DNA of 49,053 bases. Source: Lachnospiraceae bacterium (GTDB lineage Bacteria; Bacillota; Clostridia; Lachnospirales; Lachnospiraceae). The stretch is from contig JAAVYA010000002.1 of the NCBI GenBank assembly GCA_022790855.1, positions 1 to 49,053 of the forward strand, in the 5' to 3' direction. The notes below the pieces were generated by a model. The model had not been told where the DNA came from and did not search any database. It saw only the letters and a list, made by a program, of their open reading frames with translations. This document shows positions 26,373 through 34,425 of this stretch, piece after piece. The position numbers were made by a program, and so were the translations under genes. Positions within the stretch are counted from its first letter, which is position 1; every line of letters starts with the position of its first letter.

Positions 26373-27442
26373 AGTATGCATTAATAGGCTGCGGACGTAT
26401 TGCTGTAAACCATATAAAGGCAGTGTTACATAATCGGCTGGAATTGGTAGCTGTCTGTGATGTGGATAAGCGGCAGGCTCAAAAGCTGCTGGAAAAGTAT
26501 GGGTTAGAAAAGGAACTTTCTATAAAACGGTATACAGATTACCGGATGATGATAGAAGAAAATGATCTGGATCTGGTAGCCATTGCCACTGAAAGCGGAG
26601 TTCACGCAGAAATAGCGCTGCACTGTATCGATAAAGGCATTCACTGTATCATTGAGAAACCCATCGCGATGTGTATTCAGGATGCCGATAAGATTGTCCG
26701 GTGTGCAAAAGAAAAGAAGGTAAAAGTATGCGCTTGTCATCAGAATCGTTTTAATGTGGCAGTACAGGAAATGAGAAGCGCTTTGGAGTCAGGGCGTTTC
26801 GGGAAGATTTCCCATGGGTCTGTTCAGGTAAGATGGAACCGTAATAAAGAATACTACACACAGGCGCCGTGGAGAGGAAAGTGGGCATCGGATGGAGGAG
26901 CGTTGATGAATCAATGTATCCATGGAGTGGATCTTCTTCGATGGATGATGGGGGACGAAGCAGAGGAAGTATATGGTCAGACGCGGCAGCAGTTTCACGA
27001 TTATCTGGAAGCAGAAGATGTGGGGATTGCGGTTGTAAAATTTAAAAATGGAGCGGTGGCAACCATAGAAGGAACTACAAATGTATATCCTAAGAATCTG
27101 GAAGAAACGCTGTATTTATTTGGAGAACATGGCACTGTGAAACTGGGAGGAACATCGGTAAATCATATAGATATATGGCAATTTAAAGATGAAAGCGAGA
27201 CGGATCTTGAGAAGCAGGGGATGAAGGAGGCTGCATGTAATGTATATGGAAACGGCCATACCAGCCTGTATGCAGATATGATGGAGGCGATCCAGAAGGG
27301 TCGGGCGCCTTATGTGGATGCATTGGCAGGACGGAATGCATTGGAGATCGTGTTGGCAATTTATAAAAGCCAAAAAGAAGGGACTTCTGTAAAATTGCCA
27401 TTGAAGGAATTTTCCAGCGAAGATATGAAAGGGATATTTTAG
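26369..27442 (+). CDS. wbpB-like: Gfo/Idh/MocA oxidoreductase, WbpB-like
   Basis: A 357-residue NAD-dependent dehydrogenase. N-terminal Rossmann motif ALIGCGRIAVNHIKAV, CIIEKPIAM with the EKP catalytic lysine, CACHQNRFN, and DGGALMNQCIHGVDLLRWMMG. Closest in layout to WbpB/WlbA, which oxidise C3 of UDP-GlcNAc uronic acid to the 3-keto form, recycling NADH with 2-oxoglutarate. The order dehydrogenase, oxidoreductase, acetyltransferase, aminotransferase around it supports that role. Confidence 0.8.
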   Translation: MKYALIGCGRIAVNHIKAVLHNRLELVAVCDVDKRQAQKLLEKYGLEKELSIKRYTDYRMMIEENDLDLVAIATESGVHAEIALHCIDKGIHCIIEKPIAMCIQDADKIVRCAKEKKVKVCACHQNRFNVAVQEMRSALESGRFGKISHGSVQVRWNRNKEYYTQAPWRGKWASDGGALMNQCIHGVDLLRWMMGDEAEEVYGQTRQQFHDYLEAEDVGIAVVKFKNGAVATIEGTTNVYPKNLEETLYLFGEHGTVKLGGTSVNHIDIWQFKDESETDLEKQGMKEAACNVYGNGHTSLYADMMEAIQKGRAPYVDALAGRNALEIVLAIYKSQKEGTSVKLPLKEFSSEDMKGIF

Positions 27443-27448
27443 CAGAGA

Positions 27449-27994
27449 ATGATAGTAAAAAAAATCAGGCGAGGAAGATTGGAAAGAAAAGCGGAACGTG
27501 AAAAAAGGTTTCTGTGCAAAAACGTGGATATTATGCCTGCGAGATATAAAAAGTTTATTGCTTCCTACTATCCAGATGCAAACGTCCGAAAAAAATACTT
27601 GGAAGATATAGGCGTGGAATTTCAGGAAAATTCTTTTGCAAATATAGGATTTGTAAAAATACCAAATACAAATGCCAGGGAAAAAGTTGTAATAGGGAAA
27701 AATGTGTCCATTGCCCCCAATGTTACATGCATTTGTGAAGCCAACGCCAATAATGGCAAAGAAATCAACCAGTATGCCTATGTAGCAGAAAAAGCAACTT
27801 CTAGAGGGGATATATACATAGAAGATGAGGTTTGGATAGGCGCAGGGGCTGTGATTTTACCGGGAATCAGAATCGGAAGATGCGCTGTCGTAGGAGCCGG
27901 AAGCGTAGTGACAAAGGATTTGGAAGCTTATGGCGTATACGTTGGAGCGCCGGCAAGAAAAATCCGGGATATACGAGAGAAAGACGGGGATTAG
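27449..27994 (+). CDS. Left-handed beta-helix acetyltransferase
   Basis: A 181-residue hexapeptide-repeat acyltransferase. Repeats such as VVIGKNVSIAPNVT, DEVWIGAGAVILPGIRIG and CAVVGAGSVVTKDLEAYGVYVGAPARKI build the acetyl-CoA-binding helix. The shape is that of the maltose/galactoside (LacA/NodL) group. In context it could be the WbpD equivalent that N-acetylates the 3-amino group of UDP-GlcNAc3N uronic acid, but O-acetylation of the polymer is an equal alternative; its long basic N-terminus is unlike WbpD. Confidence 0.75.
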   Translation: MIVKKIRRGRLERKAEREKRFLCKNVDIMPARYKKFIASYYPDANVRKKYLEDIGVEFQENSFANIGFVKIPNTNAREKVVIGKNVSIAPNVTCICEANANNGKEINQYAYVAEKATSRGDIYIEDEVWIGAGAVILPGIRIGRCAVVGAGSVVTKDLEAYGVYVGAPARKIRDIREKDGD

Positions 27995-27995
27995 C

Positions 27996-29021
27996 GTGGA
28001 TAATAAAGAAAAGTATGAAATATTTTGTCAGAAAACATATGTGCCTATTTATTCGAAACCGTGGTGGTTGGATGCTGTGTGCGGGAAAGATAATTGGGAT
28101 GTATGGCTTTATGAGAAGGAAGAAGAGATTTTTGCCGCAATGCCGTATTATATGGAACGGCGGGGAGAGTACCGTTATATAACCAAGGCTCTTTTGACAC
28201 AAAATAATGGAATTATTTTTAATTATCCCGAGGGAGCAAAGAATATCGCAAGACAAAAATTTGAAGAAAAGGTTATTGATGCTGCTTGTGAATTTATTGA
28301 GGGCATAAAGTTGGATGTATACGAGCAACAATATCATTATGGCTTTGATAATTGGCTTCCTTTCTATTGGAATAAGTATGAAGCAATTACAAGGTATACA
28401 TATGTGCTGGAAGACTTAAAAGATCTGGAAGCAGTGTGGTTAAATATATCTTCCAAGTACAGGCGTGGTATCAAAAAAGGGATGAAGAATGGCGTTTTTC
28501 ATAGAGGTCTTGATTATAAGATTTTTTATCAAGAACATGAAAAGGTTTTTCTAAAGCAAGGGTTGGAATGTCCCTTTAGTTTTAAGCAATGGGAGAGAAT
28601 ATATACTGCCTGTAGAGAGCATGGAGCCGGGGAAATTCTATATGCAAATGATAAGGAAGGAAATATTGCAAGTGTTTTATTTTTAATTTGGGATGAACAG
28701 TCTGTATATCATTTATTAGGTGGAAATATTCCGGAATTCCAAAGGTTGGAGACTTATGATGCATTAGTTTGGGAAGGGATTAAGTTTGCTTCCCAGAAAG
28801 GATTGAAGTATGATTTTGAAGGCTCTATGATCAAACGAATCTCTAAGTCATTCCGGGAATTTGGCGGGAATCCAATGCCGTATTTTAGAATCCGAAAAGT
28901 GTTCCATCCTGAGATCATGCGTGAAGAGACAGAGAAAAAAATCAGGGAAAGCGGTGTAGCTATATTGAAGGAGAATGTAAGATGCAATTCAGAGATTTGC
29001 AAAGACAATATCAGATGTTAA
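27996..29021 (+). CDS. FemAB/GNAT-like acyl or aminoacyl transferase
   Basis: A 341-residue protein with two halves of GNAT-like fold. Recognisable are WLNISSKYRRGIKKGMKNGV, then ILYANDKEGNIASVLFLIW, VYHLLGGNIPEFQRLETYDALVWEGIKFAS and YDFEGSMIKRISKSFREFGGNPMPYFRI, typical of the Acetyltransf_6/FemAB-like group found in capsule loci, which attach acyl or amino-acyl groups to sugars. GTG 27996 is chosen because it follows the previous stop and a GGGG site; an upstream ATG at 27930 would overlap by 65 bases. Confidence 0.7.
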   Translation: MDNKEKYEIFCQKTYVPIYSKPWWLDAVCGKDNWDVWLYEKEEEIFAAMPYYMERRGEYRYITKALLTQNNGIIFNYPEGAKNIARQKFEEKVIDAACEFIEGIKLDVYEQQYHYGFDNWLPFYWNKYEAITRYTYVLEDLKDLEAVWLNISSKYRRGIKKGMKNGVFHRGLDYKIFYQEHEKVFLKQGLECPFSFKQWERIYTACREHGAGEILYANDKEGNIASVLFLIWDEQSVYHLLGGNIPEFQRLETYDALVWEGIKFASQKGLKYDFEGSMIKRISKSFREFGGNPMPYFRIRKVFHPEIMREETEKKIRESGVAILKENVRCNSEICKDNIRC

Positions 29022-30118
29022 AGTCAGAGGTGGACCAGGAAATTAGGGAAGTTCTGGTTGAAACAAATTTTATTTCCGGTAAGCAGGTGTCAGAGTTAGA
29101 GGAGGCATTGGCTGCATATGTAGGCGTAAAGCATTGTATTACCTGTGGCAATGGCACAGATGCTTTAGTACTGGCGTTGATGGTGTGGGAGATTCAAGCT
29201 GGCGATGCGGTATTTGTTCCGGATTTTACTTTTTTTGCATCAGGAGAAGCGCCAGCCAGTGTAGGCGCAACGCCGGTATTTGTTGATGTAGAAGAGGATA
29301 CGTTCAATATGTCTGCAGCTTCGCTGGAGAAGGCGATATTAAAAGTAACCAAAGAGGGGAAATTAACCCCGAAAGTGGTTATAGCAGTAGATTTGTTTGG
29401 CCAGCCAGCCGCTTATGCAGAAATCAGGAAAGTAGCGGAGAAATATGGGCTGTGGATTCTGGAAGATGGTGCGCAGGGGTTTGGCGGGCGTATTGGAGAG
29501 AAAATGGCCTGCAGCTTTGGAGATATCTCCACGACCTCTTTTTTCCCGGCAAAACCATTGGGATGTTATGGAGATGGAGGAGCAGTGTTCACAGATCGTG
29601 AGGATTGGGCGGCGCTTTTAAAATCCTACCGTATTCATGGAAAAGGTGATGATAAGTATGATAATGTGCGTATAGGCGTAAACTCCCGCTTAGATACGAT
29701 CCAGGCGGCAATTTTAAAAGTGAAATTAAAAGCGTTAAAATCATATGAGCTAGAAGATATGGACAGAATAGCCGGTAGATATACAGAAGCATTGGATGGG
29801 ATTGTAAAAGTCCCACGGGTAAATAAAGGATTTTTTTCCAGTTGGGCACAATATTCCATTTTATTGAAAAATAAAGAAGAGCGGGATGGGTTACATGTGT
29901 ACTTAGATAGGCAAGGGATTCCAACTGCCGTATATTATCCCAGACCCATGAGCCGGCAGAAAGCTTTTCAAAGGATGGATTGCCGTAAGACAGGGCTTAG
30001 AGTGACAGAAAGTTTATGCCAAAGGGTATTGGCATTGCCAATACATCCATATATGGAAGAGGAAGAGCAGGATGAAGTGATATCTAAAATAAAGGAGTAT
30101 GTTACAGCCTTGCGATGA
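28982..30118 (+). CDS. wbpE-like: DegT-family aminotransferase, WbpE-like
   Basis: A 378-residue PLP enzyme. Motifs: VSELEEALAAYVGVKHCI, CGNGTDALVLAL, VFVPDFTFFASGEAP, DLFGQPA, WILEDGAQGFGG and the Schiff-base lysine in TTSFFPAKPLGCYGDGGA, with GVNSRLDTIQAAIL. These match WbpE/WlbC, which aminate C3 of UDP-3-keto-GlcNAc uronic acid. It closes the set that begins at 23888. GAAGGAG precedes ATG 28982, 40 bases inside the previous gene. It is the last intact gene of the polysaccharide locus. Confidence 0.85.
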   Translation: MQFRDLQRQYQMLKSEVDQEIREVLVETNFISGKQVSELEEALAAYVGVKHCITCGNGTDALVLALMVWEIQAGDAVFVPDFTFFASGEAPASVGATPVFVDVEEDTFNMSAASLEKAILKVTKEGKLTPKVVIAVDLFGQPAAYAEIRKVAEKYGLWILEDGAQGFGGRIGEKMACSFGDISTTSFFPAKPLGCYGDGGAVFTDREDWAALLKSYRIHGKGDDKYDNVRIGVNSRLDTIQAAILKVKLKALKSYELEDMDRIAGRYTEALDGIVKVPRVNKGFFSSWAQYSILLKNKEERDGLHVYLDRQGIPTAVYYPRPMSRQKAFQRMDCRKTGLRVTESLCQRVLALPIHPYMEEEEQDEVISKIKEYVTALR

Positions 30119-30152
30119 TTTTATAGTAAAGGGTGCTTTAGAAATAAAGTTA

Positions 30153-30193
30153 GTGCATAATTATTATTAGCGGAAACAGGAATAATTATACAC
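30153..30193 (+). terminator. AT-rich hairpin after the polysaccharide locus
   Basis: GTGCATAATTATT (30153-30165) pairs with AATAATTATACAC (30181-30193), one mismatch. It is immediately followed by the short palindromic element, and together they may end the long operon. Confidence 0.35.
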
Positions 30194-30235
30194 TAGAGCG
30201 TGTCTGACAGAAAGCAATTTTCAGACATGCTCTAG
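30193..30235. repeat. Short MITE-like palindrome, internally deleted copy
   Basis: Ends are CTAGAGCGTGTCTGA and TCAGACATGCTCTAG, near-perfect inverted repeats around AAAGCAATTT. The same ends flank the longer element at 35714-35804. Confidence 0.6.
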
Positions 30236-30460
30236 CAGTTTTGCGATAGTGTAACTTTACCTGGAGAATCCAATGTACAGACTATTCCCTTAATTTCTGG
30301 ATTTATTCGAGGCTGTAAAAAATCTTGTGTCTATGAAATTTCTTTTTTTCCCATAATTCTCCTGTAATATCCATAACTTTGTGAAATTTGGTTCAACAAT
30401 GGTTCGGGATTGGTTCAGAAGTAGTTTCACATTCATAGTTTTACAGATAATTCCGGTATC

Positions 30461-30529
30461 TTAATTTAATACCAGACCTGTATCCTTTGCAATTTCTTCA
30501 AGAGTCGTTTTACCTCTGGCAATCATTCG
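30461..30529 (-). pseudogene. C-terminal scrap of a Rpn/PD-(D/E)XK transposase-like nuclease
   Basis: On the minus strand the bases read RMIARGKTTLEEIAKDTGL and end at a TAA (30461-30463). The GK.(S/T)LEEIA..TGL tail is typical of Rpn-family recombination-promoting nucleases. Only 22 codons remain. Confidence 0.4.
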
Positions 30530-30530
30530 T

Positions 30531-30692
30531 TTTGCGGTGGACGGCATGGAAATGGAACAGGAGGATTTGGATCAGAGTTTGGAATTATACGGTGGTCAGA
30601 TGAATATTGTATTTGATAGTGAGAAAACAATCAGCATGGTACAGGGCAACGGTACATTGAAAGGTACTTATCAGATGATGGAAGAGCGATAA
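30531..30692 (+). pseudogene. C-terminal fragment of an unrecognised gene
   Basis: The frame reads FAVDGMEMEQEDLDQSLELY, continues MNIVFDSEKTIS and GNGTLKGTYQMMEER, and ends at TAA 30690. ATG 30546 would give 48 residues but no good ribosome binding site precedes it. It looks like the coding end of a small beta-rich (lipocalin-like) protein and abuts the nuclease scrap at a sharp junction near 30530. I do not recognise the parent gene. The rest of 30241-30790 shows nothing supportable. Confidence 0.35.
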
Positions 30693-30794
30693 GGAGCTGT
30701 TTTGAGTCAGCCGCAGCGACTGATCTGAGGCAGCCTATTCCTGCAAAGTGATGAAATGAGCTGTTTTTTCCGTGGATTTGCCTGCTTTGTGTTA

Positions 30795-30937
30795 ATATTC
30801 ACGGCCCAGGGGCCGCTCATAGTAACGATTCGGGGCGATATACCAAGTTTTGCTTCGCAAAAATCGCCCCTCACACCTGAATCATGTTCTCACGGAATGC
30901 GCAGCAAGTGCGCATTCCTGAATCGTGAAAGGTAACT
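30795..30937 (-). repeat. Three-hairpin intergenic repeat, copy B (inverted)
   Basis: Reverse complement of the element at 35962-36107, with only a handful of differences over about 130 bases. Hairpins: GGAATGCGCA/TGCGCATTCC; GGGGCGAT/ATCGCCCC enclosing TTTTGC/GCAAAA; CGGCCC/GGGCCG. Differences fall in loops or keep pairing. Confidence 0.75.
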
Positions 30938-30976
30938 GCTTTGTTTTGACGGGAAGGAAATCAGCATTTATATGGC

Positions 30977-31004
30977 TTGAAAGTTCAGTGATTACTGGTA
31001 TAAT
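30977..31004 (+). promoter_or_regulatory. Sigma-A promoter of the ydjI-like operon
   Basis: TTGAAA (30977-30982), 16-base spacer, TATAAT (30999-31004). Confidence 0.6.
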
Positions 31005-31010
31005 TTAAAA

Positions 31011-31061
31011 TGTACGCTCGAAATCTCACAACATCAAATACAAAGAGATTTCGAGCGTACA
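31011..31061 (+). promoter_or_regulatory. Long perfect hairpin in the operon leader
   Basis: TGTACGCTCGAAATCTC (31011-31027) and its exact inverse (31045-31061) form a 17-base stem with a 17-base loop. It starts 7 bases after the -10 box and ends 25 bases before the ATG. It could be a 5'-end mRNA stabiliser, a repressor operator spanning the transcription start, or an insertion scar. Confidence 0.65.
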
Positions 31062-31085
31062 TGAAATCAAAAGGAGGTTTTTCAT

Positions 31086-32438
31086 ATGGGACTGATAAAA
31101 GCAGGAGTGGGCGCATTAGGAGGCACACTGGCAGATCAATGGAAAGAATTTTTTTCCTGTGATGCAATGGAAAAGAACGTCATGGTTACGAAGGGCAAAA
31201 AACGGACCAGCTCCCGTTCTTCCAATACGAAGGGGAATGATAATATTATCTCCAACGGCAGTGTGATTGCCGTAGCTGACGGCCAGTGCATGATGATTGT
31301 GGAGCAGGGGAAGATTGTGGAGGTGTGCGCAGAGCCGGGAGAATTTACATATGACACTTCTACGGAGCCAAGTATTTTTACAGGGAGCCTAGGGGGAGCC
31401 ATAAAAGAGACCTTCAAAACCATCGGTAAGCGTTTTACGTTTGGAGGGGATACCGGCAAGGATCAGCGGGTGTATTATTTTAATACAAAAGAATTGATTG
31501 ACAATAAATTCGGTACGCCGAATCCAATTCCTTTCCGGGTGGTGGATTCTAAGATTGGACTGGATGTAGATGTTTCCGTCCGCTGTTCTGGGGTCTATTC
31601 CTATAAAATTGATAATCCGCTGTTGTTTTATGCCAATGTCTGCGGCAATGTGGAACAAGATTACACCCGGGATGAGCTGGACGGCCAGCTGAAAACAGAA
31701 TTTATTAGTGCTTTGCAGCCGGCCTTCGGCAGGCTTTCTGATCTTGAAATGCGTCCGAATCAGATTGTTTCCCATAACACGGAGCTGGAAGAGGCAATGA
31801 ATGCGGCTCTTTCGGCAAAATGGGGCAAACTGCGGGGACTGAAGGTAGTCAGCATTGCCCTTGGTTCCGTTACCTTGCCGGATGAGGATGCAGAGATGAT
31901 CAAGCAGCTCCAGCGGACGGCTGTGCTGCAGAACCCCAATATGGCGGGAGCCACATTAGTGAATGCCCAGGCGGACGCCATGAAAGCGGCGGCTTCGAAT
32001 TCCGCTGGCGCCATGACCGGATTTATGGGCATGGGAATGGCGATGAATTCCGGCGGCGGAATGAATGCGGAGAATCTGTTTGCCATGGGCCAGCAGCAGG
32101 CGGCGCAACAGCAGATGCAACAGCAGGCGGCGCAGCAGAGGCAGCAACAGGCACAGGCGGCTGCATGGAAATGTTCTTGCGGAACCACTGTAACAGGGAA
32201 TTTCTGTCCGGAATGCGGCTCTAAAAAACCGGCAGAGATCAATGGATGGACCTGTTCTTGCGGGACATTAAATAAAGGGAAGTTCTGCCAGAACTGCGGC
32301 ACAAAGAAACCGGAAGGAATACCGCTTTACAAATGTGACAAATGCGGATGGGAGCCGGAAGATCCTGCGCATCCGCCGAAGTTTTGTCCGGAGTGCGGAG
32401 ATCCCTTTGATGAAAACGATAAAACAAATGGCAATTAG
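31086..32438 (+). CDS. ydjI: SPFH-domain protein with C-terminal zinc ribbons (YdjI-like)
   Basis: A 450-residue homologue of the Bacillus YdjI / 'virion core protein-like' family. Residues about 60-290 form an SPFH (flotillin-like) domain: GSVIAVADGQCMMIVEQGKI, EPGEFTYDT, LKVVSIALGSVTLPDEDAEM. An Ala/Gln-rich low-complexity linker (about 338-360) leads to three zinc ribbons with CSCG...CPECG, CSCG...CQNCG and CDKCG...CPECG. In Bacillus ydjG-ydjH-ydjI follow the PspA gene ydjF in a sigma-W envelope-stress operon; here no pspA is present. A role in membrane-stress response is inferred. AGGAGG precedes ATG 31086. Confidence 0.85.
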   Translation: MGLIKAGVGALGGTLADQWKEFFSCDAMEKNVMVTKGKKRTSSRSSNTKGNDNIISNGSVIAVADGQCMMIVEQGKIVEVCAEPGEFTYDTSTEPSIFTGSLGGAIKETFKTIGKRFTFGGDTGKDQRVYYFNTKELIDNKFGTPNPIPFRVVDSKIGLDVDVSVRCSGVYSYKIDNPLLFYANVCGNVEQDYTRDELDGQLKTEFISALQPAFGRLSDLEMRPNQIVSHNTELEEAMNAALSAKWGKLRGLKVVSIALGSVTLPDEDAEMIKQLQRTAVLQNPNMAGATLVNAQADAMKAAASNSAGAMTGFMGMGMAMNSGGGMNAENLFAMGQQQAAQQQMQQQAAQQRQQQAQAAAWKCSCGTTVTGNFCPECGSKKPAEINGWTCSCGTLNKGKFCQNCGTKKPEGIPLYKCDKCGWEPEDPAHPPKFCPECGDPFDENDKTNGN

Positions 32439-32459
32439 ATTGTAAGAAGGGAAATATGA

Positions 32460-33545
32460 ATGGCGGCAATACAAGAATATAAATGTCCGTGCTGTGGCGG
32501 AGCCATTGCCTTTGATAGTACGGTACAGAAAATGAAATGTCCTTATTGCGACACAGAATTTGAAATGGAAACACTGGCCAGCTATGACAGCGAGCTGAAA
32601 AACGAACAGGCGGACAATATGGAGTGGGAGACGGCAGCAGGCGGGGAGTGGCAGGAGGATGAACTCAGTGGGCTGCGTTCGTATGTTTGCGCATCCTGCG
32701 GCGGCGAAATTGCCTGTGATGAAAACACGGCAGCCACTTCCTGCCCGTTCTGCGGAAATCCTGTGGTATTGATGGGACAATTTACGGGAGCGTTAAAACC
32801 AGATTATGTAATTCCGTTCCAGCTGGATAAAAACGCTGCAAAAGCAGCCCTTAAGAAACATTATGATGGAAAACGCCTGCTTCCTAAGGTGTTTAAGGAT
32901 GAGAACCACATTGATGAGATAAAAGGCGTGTATGTCCCTTTTTGGCTGTTTGATGCAAATGCGGATGCTAATATGCGTTATAAAGGAACGAAAGTTAGGT
33001 CGTGGGGCGACAGCGAATATACTTATACCGAGACCAGCTATTTTTCCATTAGTAGGGGAGGGAGCATTGGCTTTGAAAAAGTGCCTGTGGATGGTTCTGA
33101 AAAGATGCCGGATGATTTGATGGAATCCCTGGAACCTTTTGATTTTTCAAAGGCGGTGGATTTTCAGACCGCATATCTCGCCGGTTACCTTGCAGACAAG
33201 TATGATGTGGACGCCCAGCAGAGTATCGCCCGGGCCAATGAGCGGATCAGAAGAAGTACGGAGGACGCCTTTGATGCAACGGTGAAAGGGTATGCGACGG
33301 TCATCAAAGAGACGGGCGGTATCCAATTGCGGGACAGTAAGGTATCGTATGCTCTTTATCCAGTTTGGATTTTGAACACCACATGGAACGGCCAGAATTA
33401 TCTTTTTGCCATGAACGGCCAGTCCGGGAAAATGGTGGGAGATCTTCCATTGGATAAGGCGGCATACAGAAAATGGCTGTTTGGGCTGACGGGTATCATA
33501 GGCGCGGCGATATTTGCTGTGCTTTTTCTGATTTGGCTGCTGTAA
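32460..33545 (+). CDS. ydjG: Zinc-ribbon membrane-anchored protein (YdjG-like)
   Basis: A 361-residue protein. Two N-terminal zinc ribbons (CPCCGGAIAFDSTVQKMKCPYC and CASCGGEIACDENTAATSCPFC) resemble TFIIB/PriA-type ribbons and explain the frequent misnaming as helicase. The middle region (KPDYVIPFQLDKNAAKAALKKH, GVYVPFWLFDA, VSYALYPVWIL) is the YdjG core, and one hydrophobic helix ends the protein (GIIGAAIFAVLFLIWLL). It lies 21 bases after the SPFH gene and probably works at the membrane with it. Confidence 0.8.
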   Translation: MAAIQEYKCPCCGGAIAFDSTVQKMKCPYCDTEFEMETLASYDSELKNEQADNMEWETAAGGEWQEDELSGLRSYVCASCGGEIACDENTAATSCPFCGNPVVLMGQFTGALKPDYVIPFQLDKNAAKAALKKHYDGKRLLPKVFKDENHIDEIKGVYVPFWLFDANADANMRYKGTKVRSWGDSEYTYTETSYFSISRGGSIGFEKVPVDGSEKMPDDLMESLEPFDFSKAVDFQTAYLAGYLADKYDVDAQQSIARANERIRRSTEDAFDATVKGYATVIKETGGIQLRDSKVSYALYPVWILNTTWNGQNYLFAMNGQSGKMVGDLPLDKAAYRKWLFGLTGIIGAAIFAVLFLIWLL

Positions 33546-33555
33546 GGGGGTGCGG

Positions 33556-34374
33556 ATGATGAAAAAATTAATGATTGCTTTTTTTACATTGCTCTTATTG
33601 GGCAACCCGGCCCTTTTGGTATCTGCCGCAGATGGGGTTCCTAGGCTGGTAGATGAAGCCGATCTGCTCTCAGACAGCGATGAGGCGATTTTGCTGGATC
33701 AATTGGATGAAATAAGTGAAAGACAGCAGGTAGATATTGTAGTAGTTACATTAAATTCCCTGGAAGGTATGTCCCCCATGGAATATGCAGATGATTTCTA
33801 CGATTATAATGGCTATGGGTTTGGAGATGAGAGGGACGGAGTCCTTTTTCTGATCAGTATGGAAGAAAGGGACTGGTACATATCAACAACCGGTTATGGC
33901 ATAACGGCGGTTACGGATGCAGGCCGCGAATATATGTCGGAACAATTCATAGATTACTTGCGTGAGGGGGAATATAAGGAAGCATTTACTGCCTTTGCCG
34001 GGCTGTGCGATGATTTCATCACACAGGCTAGGGAGGGAGAGCCTTACGATGTGGATCATCTGCCCAAAGAGCCTTTTGAAGTGGTGGGAAGCCTTATCAT
34101 TGCGCTCGGCGGCGGTTTTCTGATATCTTTGATTGCCACGGGCATCATGAGAGGGAAGCTTAAGTCGGTGAGGAGCCAGTCAGCGGCGAATAATTATGTG
34201 AAGAGTAACAGCATGAATCTGACGAAAAGGAACGACCTGTTTCTATACAGACAGGTAAGCCGCAGGAAGAAGCCGAAAGAAAGCAGCTCGAGTAGTTCCA
34301 GCAGTTCCGGCGGTTCCAGGACGCACAAGTCCTCTTCCGGTACGACCCATGGCGGGGGTGGGGGAAAGTTTTAA
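33556..34374 (+). CDS. ydjH: TPM-domain membrane protein (YdjH-like)
   Basis: A 272-residue protein with a signal peptide (MMKKLMIAFFTLLLLGNPAL), an extracellular TPM domain (VDEADLLSDSDEAILLDQLDE, DIVVVTLNS, DDFYDYNGYGFGDERDGVLFLISMEERDWYI split over the usual strands), a single membrane helix near 185-205, and a Ser/Gly-rich tail ending GGGGGKF. TPM domains occur in thylakoid phosphatases and in envelope maintenance proteins. ATG 33556 is chosen over GTG 33550 because AGGGGG lies six bases upstream. Confidence 0.8.
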   Translation: MMKKLMIAFFTLLLLGNPALLVSAADGVPRLVDEADLLSDSDEAILLDQLDEISERQQVDIVVVTLNSLEGMSPMEYADDFYDYNGYGFGDERDGVLFLISMEERDWYISTTGYGITAVTDAGREYMSEQFIDYLREGEYKEAFTAFAGLCDDFITQAREGEPYDVDHLPKEPFEVVGSLIIALGGGFLISLIATGIMRGKLKSVRSQSAANNYVKSNSMNLTKRNDLFLYRQVSRRKKPKESSSSSSSSSGGSRTHKSSSGTTHGGGGGKF

Positions 34375-34387
34375 AGGGGTTGTGCAA

Positions 34388-34425
34388 AGAGCATTTCGGA
34401 ACATAGGCCGAAATGCTCTTCTTGT
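34388..34425 (+). terminator. Terminator of the ydjI-ydjG-ydjH operon
   Basis: AGAGCATTTCGG (34388-34399) pairs perfectly with CCGAAATGCTCT (34408-34419), loop 8, then TCTTGT. Confidence 0.75.

Noticed and set aside
32095..32160. CAG-rich tract in the SPFH gene as a DNA repeat element
   Set aside because: It is in frame and encodes the Gln/Ala-rich linker before the zinc ribbons, usual for this family.
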